From assembly GCA_964512045.1 (NCBI GenBank), contig CAZEJK010000089.1, positions 1 to 19,835 of the forward strand: a stretch of DNA of 19,835 bases, written 5' to 3'. Under the pieces are notes generated by a model. That model did no database searches. It was not told where the DNA came from and worked only from the letters and a program-made list of their open reading frames with translations. Position 1 is the stretch's first letter. Each line of letters opens with the position of its first letter. The position numbers were made by a program, and so were the translations under genes. Shown piece after piece: positions 11,501 through 18,817 of the stretch. Origin of the DNA: CAZEJK01 sp964512045 (GTDB lineage: Bacteria; Acidobacteriota; Thermoanaerobaculia; Thermoanaerobaculales; Sulfomarinibacteraceae).

Positions 11501-13769
11501 GTGCAGTGTCGATGCCCGTCGCGGGCGACAGTCGATCGGTCGAGCCGTCCGGCCGAACCAGCACCACCTCGAGGTCCACCGACCCGACAGCTGTACCGTG
11601 GAGCTGAACCTGGTAGCCCGTCTCGTGCCACCCACCTTCGTCCGTGAGCGGGAGCGCGACAGCTGCGACCTCTCCACTCCAGGAGGCAGCGTCGACGTGA
11701 AGCACCGAGGCCCCGGTCAGATCGCGGGTGAACAGCTCGTCGTCGGTGCTCTGCCCCGCCGCTCCCTGGTTGGAGCGATGACCAGAGAGGACGAGGCGAG
11801 CCGAGCCATCGGCGCCCGCGCCATCCGCCATGACAAGCAGCATCGGCCGGCCGGTGATGGCCAGCTCCTCGAGCTCGTCGAACGCTGCGGCGGCACCGAG
11901 CTCATCGACCCGACGGCCGAGCGCGAGGCCGAGCTGCTCCTCGAGCTGCGCTCCGCGTGTCGACATCCTTCGCAGGCGATCGAAGCCCTCGTTGAAGAAC
12001 GTCGCGCCCTGCCAGCCGAGGCCCAGGGAGACAAGGGCACGATCCTCAGGCTCACCGTGCGCCACTCTCCGGGCCACAGCAGCCAGCTCCTGACCACGAA
12101 CCCGGACCACACCCTCACCTACCGGCGGCAGATCTGCCTCGGCGCCTTCGGGAGCTGTGGCGATCGAGTACGCCAGACCCAGCAGCTCGATCGCTGGCCG
12201 CGTCACGGCGTCCGGCAGGCTCTCGACACCCTGTGGCAGTACGAGAGACTCTGGAGACAGTGGCACGCCGAGCTCACCGACACCGACTCGCATCTCGAAC
12301 CGTGCCGTGATCGGGTCCGAGCTGTTGAATGCGCTCGCCACGACCCGTCCAGTCTTCAGCGACAACAGCTCCCAGCTCACCGTGACCGAGCCGCCCGAGA
12401 GCAGCTCAGGGACCTCGACAGTGGCGTCGGTACCGTCACCAGCAAAGACTGCACCCGTGATCTGACTCTCGGGGAGGGTCATCTGGAGGTCGTACACCGG
12501 GCGTGCCGACGTGTTGGTGATGACCACCCGAAGCTCGTACCGCTCACCCGCGCGGACTGTCCAGGGGTGGAAGAACGTCATCGCAAACCGTGGATCCCGC
12601 ACCACAACCACTCCCGGCACGGTGGTCTCGAACACAGCGGGCTCTCCACTGGCCAGGCCGTGGATGGCTCCCCGCAGCTGAACATCGAGCCGATGCTGTC
12701 CCTCGTTCCGGCCTTCAACCAGCCAGGTTGCCTGCCCAGAGGCCTGCGCAACGATGAACACCAGGTCGTCGCTGGTACCAGCAGTGCCATCCGGGCCAGG
12801 ATCGACCAACGGAACCGGCTCGCCTGACACCGTCGGTGGCTCGGTCTCCGCCAGGCGGAGCCCATCACCGCTCAGGCGGAGCTGAGCTGCAAGGTCGCGA
12901 AGCTCGATGCCGCTGCCGGCGAGGGCGCCGTTCTGGACAACGAGGATCGCGGAGAAGTACTGATTGAGAAAGGCGATGTCCGTCGGCACGACCAGGAAAC
13001 CCGGAATCGTCGTCCCTGGCTGAACTCCTGGCACCGGAGGTGGTGCACCGTTGTCCGAGGTCTGAGGGATCTCGATGAAAACCGGCTGGATCTGCGGTTG
13101 GGGGAGGTCCAGCTCGGGCGCCGATGACGGTGCGGGCATGGAGTACGGGTCTGGCTCCGCCAGGGGCGTGAAACCCTCCGGACCCGCCAGAAGATCGAAC
13201 GGGATCGCGTGCTCGCCCCCCTCGGTGGCAAAGCCCACGGTGTACCGCCAGACCGTGTGGCTATCGTCGCCAATGACGATACCGTACGCGGCCATCTCCT
13301 CTGGAGTGAGCGGTCGTGACGTGATCGAGGAGATCACCAGACGACGGACGATGATCTCGACAGACTCGGGTTGGGCCGCCATCAGCACTCGGCCGCTGTC
13401 GACCAGGCGCAATCCGGTGAGAACGTACGTTCCTTCCCGGTTGAGGCCGGGAATCTGGAACGGCTCGCCCGGCGCGGTCGTCAGGTGCTGGGCGGGGTCG
13501 ATGCCCGGACCGGAGAGCTCACCCTCGACCCGAAGCCCCGGCGGGACCTCGCCCGGGGCCAGATCACCGAGGGCGGTGTGGACCACTGTGGGTCTGCCGG
13601 GATCCACCTGCTGGCTGGCTGGCGCAACCTCCAGCGTCGCACCTCGAATCACCAGATCGGCACGGGTCAGCTCCTGGGCTGAGACCATGCTTGCACAGGT
13701 GGCAGCCACACAGATCGCCACCACTACCAAAGCCCGATCGGGTCCCACCATGCAGAGTCGGGTCGTCAT
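1..13769 (-). CDS. Giant exported multi-domain surface protein (partial at C-terminus, contains assembly gap)
   Basis: One minus-strand frame encodes a secreted protein of at least about 4,590 codons. It starts at the ATG at 13769-13767, has a GGGAG Shine-Dalgarno 5 nt upstream and runs off the window at position 1. Residues 1-31 are a Sec signal peptide (Arg-containing start, hydrophobic core, VSA before Gln32). About 390-435 resembles a CARDB-type fold and 781-790 is a calcium-loop-like DFNGDGAVDH. About 929-2195 holds carboxypeptidase-regulatory-like modules, 2200-2835 six Ig-like modules, and from 2903 two Gly-rich modules; three Ig-like repeats and a propeller-like region follow. Cysteines occur in close pairs, which suits disulfides outside the cytoplasm. 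Codon phase changes across the N run (first bases at coordinates 2 mod 3 before, 1 mod 3 after). I read this as a wrong gap length, not a frameshift, and saw no in-frame stop between 3757 and 1. Adhesion or matrix roles are inference; no catalytic domain is recognised. Confidence 0.88.
2521..3395 (-). repeat. Three tandem Ig-like repeats of about 95-100 residues
   Basis: Three diverged protein-level repeats lie at about 3111-3395, 2820-3110 and 2521-2819. Each begins A-P-A/V-x-x-A/P, then V-x-G-x-x-G-A-V-S/T-x-A/P-D, a Trp-Ser/Thr pair, G-A/S-F-E/D and a strand ending in E-L-x-x-x-D-G. A fourth start (APEIDASLVDVHW) at about 2520 leads into the C-terminal region. They lie directly after copy B of the Gly-rich module and look like a second stalk segment. 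Confidence 0.65.
3483..3914 (-). repeat. Gly-rich module, copy B (interrupted by the N gap)
   Basis: Both ends of a second copy of the Gly-rich module are visible: 3860-3914 matches 5009-5063, and 3483-3759 matches 4231-4507. The middle is replaced by 100 N. Its reading frame continues the giant gene on both sides. The linker between the two copies (3915-4230) encodes about 105 residues without the Gly-rich pattern, so the repeat unit is 1149 bp (383 codons) from copy to copy. Confidence 0.85.
3760..3859. other. Assembly gap of 100 N
   Basis: Exactly 100 N, the usual placeholder for a scaffold gap of unknown length. It lies inside copy B of the Gly-rich module, and an exact 55-bp match to copy A ends at each edge. 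Alignment to copy A predicts about 501 missing bases, corresponding to 4508-5008. Confidence 0.95.
4231..5063 (-). repeat. Gly-rich module, copy A (complete)
   Basis: This 833-bp block encodes about 278 residues, from IDVSGRGYGPDATYPGAT to VYRFDSVTVQG. Its first two thirds are very rich in Gly, with GGGG and GGAGGS turns between short hydrophobic strands (GGGAVRVVVGGALVLDG, GGAGGSVWLSAGEL, GGGGAIAVEYG). That pattern is typical of parallel beta-helix-like secreted domains (inference). A second, gap-interrupted copy lies at an apparent offset of 748 bp on one flank and 1149 bp on the other. I count 22 differences in the 277 bp at 4231-4507 compared with 3483-3759, with no indels. At the other end 55 bp are identical (5009-5063 and 3860-3914). 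Confidence 0.88.
5266..7165 (-). other. Six Ig-like modules, the first two SbsA/Big_5-like
   Basis: Two modules (about 6825-7165 and 6500-6825) carry the Big_5 signature: P-x-x-x-A-x-x-V-x-x-D-x-P-V-T-L-A-F-S-E-P-M, then a module ending in D-x-A-G-R-T-L and a Phe-Arg-Thr/Val strand. Four less typical Ig-like modules follow, each opening with P-P-A/T-V-x-L or D-P-P-A-L and each carrying a D-x-x-G-N or D-S-x-G-Q turn before the last strand (starts near 6500, 6200, 5890 and 5570). The last of these has the cysteine pair CPLDGDPC. They look like a rigid spacer between the regulatory-like array and the Gly-rich modules. Confidence 0.7.
7190..10985 (-). other. Array of carboxypeptidase-regulatory-like (CarboxypepD_reg/Cna-B-like) modules
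   Basis: This part of the giant gene encodes 11 to 13 successive modules of about 75-120 residues. Each follows the pattern G-x-V-x-G-x-V, then D/G-rich turn, P-V-x-G-A-x-V, then T-D-x-D-G-x-F-x-F/L-x-x-L-P-x-G-x-Y/H-x-V. Clear examples start near residues 929 (GAVRGLV, EPIPGATVELY), in the GTVRGTVYRSD module (DVDGAYVLADLPLGSHSL) and in the GSVSGEVIRPEDG module (TPVEGATVQLL). These beta-sandwich modules are common as stalks or binding repeats in secreted bacterial proteins. The copies are strongly diverged from each other, unlike the Gly-rich modules further along. Confidence 0.75.
13677..13769 (-). other. Sec signal peptide of the giant protein
   Basis: The first 31 residues have a short N-region with Arg4 and Arg12, a hydrophobic stretch from about Ala13 to Ala26 (LVVVAICVAA) and a small-residue cleavage motif VSA followed by Gln-Glu. 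This decides the start: the longer frame from an ATG at 13856 would put 29 polar residues in front of the signal peptide and would overlap the candidate promoter. Confidence 0.8.
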
Positions 13770-14186
13770 GATCGCTCCCGGAGTGTCAATCGCCTGAGTT
13801 TCCTCGCGGCTGTCAGTCACATCGACGAGGAACATGTACCGACATTGGCGATCCATGTCAAGAAACTGTCAAGCGCGAGAACGATTCCGAGTAACAGTGA
13901 CGCTCTCGCGCCCGTGCCAAGATTGCTCATCGCCGGAACACTACTGAGCATCCGTCCGGTTGAAGTATGAACCCAACGCTACACCACAACGCTAATCCGA
14001 TGCCGGTTGTGACACCCGGGGGTGTTGCGCGTCACAGTAGTGTAAAAATAAATCGGAGAAATTTTACATTGCAACGTTGGTCAATATATCGTGCAACAAT
14101 TATTTTTTGTATTATTGACCCAACTGAGCCCCGCTGGTGAGCTTGTGCTGGCTCCGTAGAGAAGCGACGTCTCAGGCCCGACCTTT
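13770..14186. other. Intergenic region with AT-rich island and short repeats
   Basis: This 417-bp gap separates the giant gene start from the hydrolase stop, with no convincing ORF. About 14037-14117 is strikingly AT-rich in an otherwise GC-rich window. Short symmetric elements are: TGTAAAA (14041-14047) with TTTTACA (14062-14068); GTTGGTCAAT (14076-14085) with ATTGACCCAAC (14114-14124, one bulged base); TGTGAC (14008-14013) with GTCACA (14031-14036); ACACTACTG (13938-13946) with CAGTAGTGT (14035-14043). CAACGCTA is directly repeated at 13974-13981 and 13987-13994. No hairpin followed by a T-run was found that would make a standard terminator. A regulatory role is plausible but unproven. Confidence 0.6.
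13833..13861 (-). promoter_or_regulatory. Candidate sigma70-type promoter of the giant gene
   Basis: On the minus strand there is a perfect TTGACA (13861-13856), a 17-nt spacer and TACATG (13838-13833, 3 of 6 matches to the -10 consensus). Transcription would start near 13826, about 57 nt before the ATG. A second TTGACA lies 11 bp upstream (13872-13867) and pairs at 17 nt with the weaker GCCAAT, so either could be the -35. Prediction by inspection only. Confidence 0.35.
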
Positions 14187-15077
14187 TCAGCTGGCAGGGC
14201 TGTCGGTGGCGAGCGCATCCCGGACAAAGCGGGAGACCACCTCCAGGTACCGCGGCCCACCGACGATCCAGGTGTCGTTGTGGGTGGCGCCCTGGACCGG
14301 GTGGAGCTGCTTCGGCTCGGGGGCGGCGTTGAAGAGGGCCTCGCCCATGTCGTACGGGACGATCTCGTCGTGGGTGCCGTGAATGATGAGGACCGGGCAG
14401 GTCACCTGACCGATCCGGTCGATGGAGCTCATCTTGGTGCGCACCAGTGACTGGGGGACGAATGGGTAGTGGCGGGCGGCCATCGCGGGGACCGAGGTGA
14501 AGCTCGACTGGACGATCAGCCCGGCGGGCTCGACCTCGGTGGCCAGCCGCACGGCCACCGCGCCACCCAGCGACTTCCCGAAGAGGACGATCCGCTCGCC
14601 AGCGACCGCGCGCTCCTCGACGAGGCACCGCCACACGGCGCGCGCGTCCTTGGCGAGCCCCGGCTCTGACGGCCGGCCCTCGCTGCGGCCGTAGCCGCGG
14701 TAGTCGAGGATCAGCACCCGGTGCCCGCGCCGGGCCAGATCCACCAGGAGCTCCACCCTGTCGAAAAGGTTCCCGGCGTTGCCGTGGAACCAGACGAGCA
14801 CGCCTGCAGAGGGCTGATCGACGGGCTCCGCGAGCCACCCGTGCAGCCGCACGCCATCGTCCGCGGTGCACCAGGCGTCCTCGATCCGCACACCGGACCG
14901 ATCGGCGAACGCACGAGCGGCCGCCTCACCAGCAGTGGACCGCGATGGGAAGAAGATCAACGACCGTTCGAACAACATGGCTCCTCCGATCAGCACCACG
15001 AGGGCGCCACCCGCCACTACGACCACGGTGACACTCCGCTTCAGCAGCGACCCTGGACGTGCTCCGAGCCTCGCCAT
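14187..15077 (-). CDS. Membrane-anchored alpha/beta hydrolase (ABHD13/Bem46-like family)
   Basis: A 296-residue alpha/beta-hydrolase-fold protein. The ATG at 15077-15075 (MARLGARPG) gives a short basic tail followed by a membrane segment at about residues 15-36, then FFPSR and the catalytic domain, as in Bem46/ABHD13-like proteins. The oxyanion-side motif HGNAGN is at about 98-103. The nucleophile elbow GKSLGG puts Ser at about 169, HGTHDEIVP puts the acid Asp at about 237, and GATHND puts His at about 266, so the triad is complete. DYRGYGRSEG (about 125-134) is the usual family loop. The substrate cannot be told; esterase, thioesterase or lipase-like activity is possible. The frame is open for 26 more codons upstream, but those would overlap the divergent gene's promoter. 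It is on the same strand as the giant gene, 417 nt upstream of it, so it is probably a separate transcript. Confidence 0.85.
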   Translation of the reverse strand: MARLGARPGSLLKRSVTVVVVAGGALVVLIGGAMLFERSLIFFPSRSTAGEAAARAFADRSGVRIEDAWCTADDGVRLHGWLAEPVDQPSAGVLVWFHGNAGNLFDRVELLVDLARRGHRVLILDYRGYGRSEGRPSEPGLAKDARAVWRCLVEERAVAGERIVLFGKSLGGAVAVRLATEVEPAGLIVQSSFTSVPAMAARHYPFVPQSLVRTKMSSIDRIGQVTCPVLIIHGTHDEIVPYDMGEALFNAAPEPKQLHPVQGATHNDTWIVGGPRYLEVVSRFVRDALATDSPAS

Positions 15078-15096
15078 GCCGCCATGGTAGCGAAGC

Positions 15097-15126
15097 TCGA
15101 CGGCCAACGGCCCACACCGGTACAAT
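15097..15126 (+). promoter_or_regulatory. Candidate promoter of the c-di-GMP signalling gene
   Basis: TCGACG (15097-15102, 4 of 6 to the -35 consensus), an 18-nt spacer and TACAAT (15121-15126, 5 of 6 to the -10 consensus) point right. The start of transcription would be near 15133, only a few nucleotides before the chosen GTG start, giving a very short leader. It lies in the 59-bp divergent gap next to the hydrolase start. Confidence 0.35.
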
Positions 15127-15136
15127 CGAAAGGTTC

Positions 15137-17461
15137 GTGCGAACGCGGGTTGCACGGGACGGGGGGGATGCCATCGCAGCCGATTCGAATGGTCGCGACG
15201 CCACGTCAGCGCCGAAGAGGAGCCGGAGGCCTGGAGGTTCGTCTGCCTCCGACACCGCCTCGAGCCGGCCCGACGACCCGCGCCGCCTCACGATCCTGCT
15301 CGTCTCCGCCGATCGGTCCATCAGCACAGAGCTCCTGACCCAGCTGCATGCGCTCGGGTACGACGCCGCTCGAGCCCACAACACGGTGGCCGCCAGATTC
15401 GAGGCCGCCCGGATCCGTCCGCAGCTGGCGCTCGTCGACATGAGGTTTCGCCCCAGCAGCCATGATCGCCTCCTGCGCTCACTGCGAGCCCTTGACGTGC
15501 CGCTGGTGTTCGGTCTGGTCCGGTCTGCCAAGCCGAAGGAGCTGGCCAGGGCGTTGAAGACCTCCATCGACGATGTGCTCGAGCTCCCGGCCGCTCCCGC
15601 AATGCTCCAGCTCCGGCTCCGCGCTGCAGCCGATCGCCTGGGCCACCGCACAGCACCCGAGGTCATGAGCGACTCCGACGAGGACGCACCGCTGCAGCTG
15701 GATCTCAGCGTTCTCGATGGGAGCGACGCGGCCTGGACATGGGACCTGCATGAGAACACCTTCCACGCCGGCCCCTCGTGGAGCACGCTGCTCGGTGAGG
15801 ACGCCTCTGCGCCGGACACAGATCCCGAGAGCTGGCTGCAGAGAGTCCATCCCGCCGATGCCGAACGGCTCCGGGGCGCCGTGTACGACCATCTCTTGGG
15901 TGTCCTCCCGCAGTTCCACTCCACATTTCGCGTGCAACATGGCGACGGCTCCTACCACTGGTACTTGGCCCGGGGCCGTACCCAGCAGCCCGCGAGTGGA
16001 CAGGGCAGCCGGCTGAGCGGGCTCCTCACCAAGATCACCGACGCGAGACGCCACACGCTCATGGATGCGGATGAGGAAGGCGTCGACCCGCTCACCGGGC
16101 TGATCGGACGCACCCGTCTGCTCGAGCGGATCAACCGCGCAATGGCCAGAATCCGCCGCTTGCGCCAGGGCTCGCTCGCGGTGCTCGCCATCGATCTGGA
16201 CCGCTTCCGCAGGGTCACCGACAGCTTGGGACCAGCGGCTGCAGACCGCCTTCTTCGGGCAGTGGCCGATCGGCTCCGGCCGGTTCTGCGGGACAGCATC
16301 ACGTGTGGTCGCTACTCTGGCGACGAGTTCATGCTGCTGGCAGACGACGTGGGATCGCTGCAGGAGGCGATCCAGGTGGCTCGCGCGCTGGAGGACGCGC
16401 TCTCGGCGCCGTTCGATGTCGAGGAGATGGACGTGGTCACCACGGCGAGCATCGGGCTGGTCACGCTCCGCGACGACCACCAGCACGCCGAGGATCTGGT
16501 GCGGGATGCGGACACCGCAATGCACCACGCCAAGCGGCTCGGCGGCCACCGGCTGACCGTCTTTGACCCGGAGATGCGAACCCAGGAGATTCAGCGTCTG
16601 GTCCTCGAGAGCGACCTCTATCGAGCGATCGAACGCTCTGAGCTGCGCGTCGCCTTCCAGCCGATCGTGCGGCTCGCCGACGGCCGCATCGTCGGTTTCG
16701 AGGCGCTGGTCCGGTGGTATCACCCGGACCGCGGCCCGATCCCGCCAAGCGAGTTCGTGCCGATCGCCGAGGAGACCGGGCTGATCATCCCGATCGACCG
16801 GTGGGTGGCCGAGACCGCCTGCCAGCAGCTTCGGAGCTGGCAGACGCGCTACCGCCAGCCGGAGCTGAAGGTCAGCGTCAACATCTCCTCGACGCAGTTC
16901 CTACAACCGGACCTGGTAGCCCAGCTCGACCACACCGTCCGCAAGGCGGGCCTGTACGGCTCGAGCCTGAACGTGGAGGTCACCGAGAGCCTGATCGTCG
17001 AGCACGCCTCGCACGCGGCCGCCATGCTCCGCGAGCTGAGGAAGCTCGACATCGGCATCTCGGTGGACGACTTCGGTACGGGCTACTCCTCCCTCAGCTA
17101 CCTCCGGCGCTTCGACATCGATACGGTCAAGATCGACGCGTCGTTCGTCAACACGATGCTGGTGGAGGAAGACAGCCTGGAGATCGTGCGCGCCATCGCG
17201 ACCCTCGCCCGCCGCTTGGGCAAGACGACCGTCGTGGAAGGCGTCGAGATCGGCACGCAGATCGAGCTGGTCCGCTCCATGGAGGCAGACTGCGTCCAGG
17301 GGTTCTACGTCTCGCCACCGCTCGAGGCGCAGACACTCCAGCCGGTGCTCGACGCCGCGTTCGACTGCACACCGCATCTGGACGCACTGCTCGCGCTGCG
17401 TCCGCAGATTGCCGAGGAGCTCATCGAGTTCGACGACGAGGACGCCGACAGCCACCCATAG
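15137..17461 (+). CDS. Receiver-like/PAS/GGDEF/EAL c-di-GMP signalling protein, predicted phosphodiesterase
   Basis: A 774-residue cytoplasmic protein with no membrane segment. After a basic, disordered-looking N-terminus it has a receiver-like domain (about 51-164), a PAS domain (about 187-304), GGDEF (about 317-479) and EAL (about 489-739). The EAL part keeps the expected metal and catalytic residues: FEAL (Glu522), N in SVNIS, E in VTES, DDFGTG (644-649), K in VKID, E in VEGVE and Q in QGFY. c-di-GMP hydrolysis is therefore likely. The GGDEF part is altered: SGDEF at 394-398, T in place of the guanine-contacting Asn, and no RxxD inhibitory site at the usual spacing. The receiver keeps Asp101 (ALVDM) but lacks the acidic pair after strand 1 and the switch Lys. 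GTG at 15137 is the only ATG/GTG/TTG start between the ATG at 15059 and the receiver domain; the latter would overlap the hydrolase. The start is therefore less certain than the rest. Confidence 0.88.
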   Translation: MRTRVARDGGDAIAADSNGRDATSAPKRSRRPGGSSASDTASSRPDDPRRLTILLVSADRSISTELLTQLHALGYDAARAHNTVAARFEAARIRPQLALVDMRFRPSSHDRLLRSLRALDVPLVFGLVRSAKPKELARALKTSIDDVLELPAAPAMLQLRLRAAADRLGHRTAPEVMSDSDEDAPLQLDLSVLDGSDAAWTWDLHENTFHAGPSWSTLLGEDASAPDTDPESWLQRVHPADAERLRGAVYDHLLGVLPQFHSTFRVQHGDGSYHWYLARGRTQQPASGQGSRLSGLLTKITDARRHTLMDADEEGVDPLTGLIGRTRLLERINRAMARIRRLRQGSLAVLAIDLDRFRRVTDSLGPAAADRLLRAVADRLRPVLRDSITCGRYSGDEFMLLADDVGSLQEAIQVARALEDALSAPFDVEEMDVVTTASIGLVTLRDDHQHAEDLVRDADTAMHHAKRLGGHRLTVFDPEMRTQEIQRLVLESDLYRAIERSELRVAFQPIVRLADGRIVGFEALVRWYHPDRGPIPPSEFVPIAEETGLIIPIDRWVAETACQQLRSWQTRYRQPELKVSVNISSTQFLQPDLVAQLDHTVRKAGLYGSSLNVEVTESLIVEHASHAAAMLRELRKLDIGISVDDFGTGYSSLSYLRRFDIDTVKIDASFVNTMLVEEDSLEIVRAIATLARRLGKTTVVEGVEIGTQIELVRSMEADCVQGFYVSPPLEAQTLQPVLDAAFDCTPHLDALLALRPQIAEELIEFDDEDADSHP

Positions 17462-17638
17462 TAGCCACGGACACGATCTCTGAGGACCATGCGCACCACG
17501 GCCCGCACGCCGATCTTCCGGCCCCTCCGCAGCGAACGAATCTCAGGAGCGGGAATATCCTGCCATCTCTTCGCGATACCTCACGCCGGATAGCAACTGC
17601 TGAGCCGGACCATGCAGCTCGGCGAGCCGCGCGAGGCT

Positions 17639-17644
17639 GGGAGG
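17639..17644 (+). promoter_or_regulatory. Ribosome binding site of pntAA
   Basis: GGGAGG lies 6 nt before the ATG at 17651. It decides the start against the upstream in-frame ATG at 17612, which would add 13 residues not seen at the N-terminus of this family. Confidence 0.75.
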
Positions 17645-17650
17645 CGTTCC

Positions 17651-18817
17651 ATGATCGTTGCCGTTCCTTCCGAAACCTACCCTGGAGAGCTACGGGTTGC
17701 GGCGGTACCGACCACCGTCGGCACGCTGGTCAAGGCAGGGCTTGACGTCCGCGTCCAGGCCAAGGCCGGCGCCAGTGCCGGGTTCTCTGACGCCGCATAT
17801 GAGGAGCGCGGCGCCACGGTCGTCACCGATCGCTCCGAGCTGCTGTCGGGCGCCGACGTCATCCTCCAGGTCCGCGCTCTCGGGGCCAACCTGGAGGCTG
17901 GCGCCAGCGACACGGAGCTGATGAAGGAAGGTCAAACCGTCATCGGCATGGCCGAGCCGCTGAGTGAACCAGACGCCGCCGAGTCCCTCGCGGAGCGCGG
18001 CGTGAACCTGTTCGCCATGGAGCTGATCCCGCGGATCACTCGCGCACAGAGCATGGATGCGCTGTCTTCGATGGCCACCATTGCAGGCTACAAGGGCGTG
18101 CTGCTGGCCGCAGAGCAGCTCCCGAAGATGTTTCCGATGCTGATGACCGCCGCCGGCACGGTTGCCGCAGCTCGAGTGTTTGTCGTCGGCGCCGGGGTTG
18201 CCGGGTTGCAAGCGATCGCCACGGCGCGCCGGCTCGGCGCCATCGTCCACGCCTACGATATCCGCCCCGCCGTCGCCGAGCAGGTGCGATCGCTCGGCGC
18301 GAAGTTCGTCGAGCTCGAGCTCGAGGCGGGCAGCAGCGAGGACGCGGGCGGATACGCCGTCGCGATGGATGAGGCGTTCTACCGCAAGCAGCGGGAGATG
18401 ATGCTGGATGTCGTGTCCAGCTCGGACGTCGTGATCACCACTGCGGCGGTGCCCGGCAAGAAGGCACCGATCCTGGTGACCACCGAGATGGTCGAGGGGA
18501 TGTCGCCCGGATCTGTCGTGCTCGATCTGGCGGCAGAGCGCGGCGGCAACTGCGAGCTCACCACCCCCGGAGAGACGGTCACCCACGACGGGGTCACGAT
18601 CCTCGGACCCATGAACCTCCCGTCGACGGTCCCGTTCCACGCCAGCCAGATGTACGCGAAGAACGTCTCCACCCTGCTCCAGCACCTTGTCAAGGACGGC
18701 GAGCTCGTGCTCGACATGGACGACGAGATTACTCGCGAAACCCTCATCACCCGGGACGGGAAAGTGGTCCATCCGCGCGTCCTCGAGGCCGCTGGGAAAG
18801 GAAGCTCCAATGACTGA
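17651..18817 (+). CDS. pntAA: NAD(P) transhydrogenase subunit alpha part 1 (domain I, NAD(H)-binding)
   Basis: A 388-residue soluble subunit of the Re/Si-specific proton-translocating transhydrogenase. It binds NAD(H) and passes hydride to NADP+ held by PntB on the inner face of the membrane. The start MIVAVPSETYPGELRVAAVP is the family N-terminus, shared with alanine dehydrogenase. RAQSMDALSS begins at residue 131. The nucleotide-binding turn GAGVAGLQA is at 180-188, followed by AYDIRP (201-206), the usual acidic end of the second strand. The signature of the mobile loop region (GGYAVAMDE, then KQREMM) and GPMNLPSTVPFHASQMYAKN are present. It lacks membrane segments, because the alpha subunit is split in this organism. 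The stop overlaps the start of pntAB. The 189-bp region before it (17462-17650) has no clear promoter or terminator. Confidence 0.96.
   Translation: MIVAVPSETYPGELRVAAVPTTVGTLVKAGLDVRVQAKAGASAGFSDAAYEERGATVVTDRSELLSGADVILQVRALGANLEAGASDTELMKEGQTVIGMAEPLSEPDAAESLAERGVNLFAMELIPRITRAQSMDALSSMATIAGYKGVLLAAEQLPKMFPMLMTAAGTVAAARVFVVGAGVAGLQAIATARRLGAIVHAYDIRPAVAEQVRSLGAKFVELELEAGSSEDAGGYAVAMDEAFYRKQREMMLDVVSSSDVVITTAAVPGKKAPILVTTEMVEGMSPGSVVLDLAAERGGNCELTTPGETVTHDGVTILGPMNLPSTVPFHASQMYAKNVSTLLQHLVKDGELVLDMDDEITRETLITRDGKVVHPRVLEAAGKGSSND

Noticed and set aside
13770..13856. Longer start of the giant gene at the ATG at 13856
   Set aside because: It adds 29 polar residues before a clear signal peptide and overlaps the TTGACA promoter element. 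The ATG at 13769 has a good Shine-Dalgarno.
14008..14036. CRP-like site (TGTGA and TCACA halves)
   Set aside because: The half-sites are 19 nt apart (14013-14031 inside the longer arms leave 17 nt), not the 6 nt of a CRP/FNR site.
14041..14068. Rho-independent terminator of the hydrolase gene
   Set aside because: The stem TGTAAAA/TTTTACA is only 7 bp and has just one G-C pair near its base and one more in the arm context; no GC-rich stem with a following T-run is present.
15059..15136. Longer start of the c-di-GMP gene at the ATG at 15059
   Set aside because: It would overlap the start of the divergent hydrolase and lie upstream of the candidate promoter; the added residues resemble no domain.
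17462..17650. Promoter, terminator or small RNA before pntAA
   Set aside because: Only short weak symmetries (for example CAGGA at 17544-17548 with TCCTG at 17558-17562) and no convincing -35/-10 pair were found.
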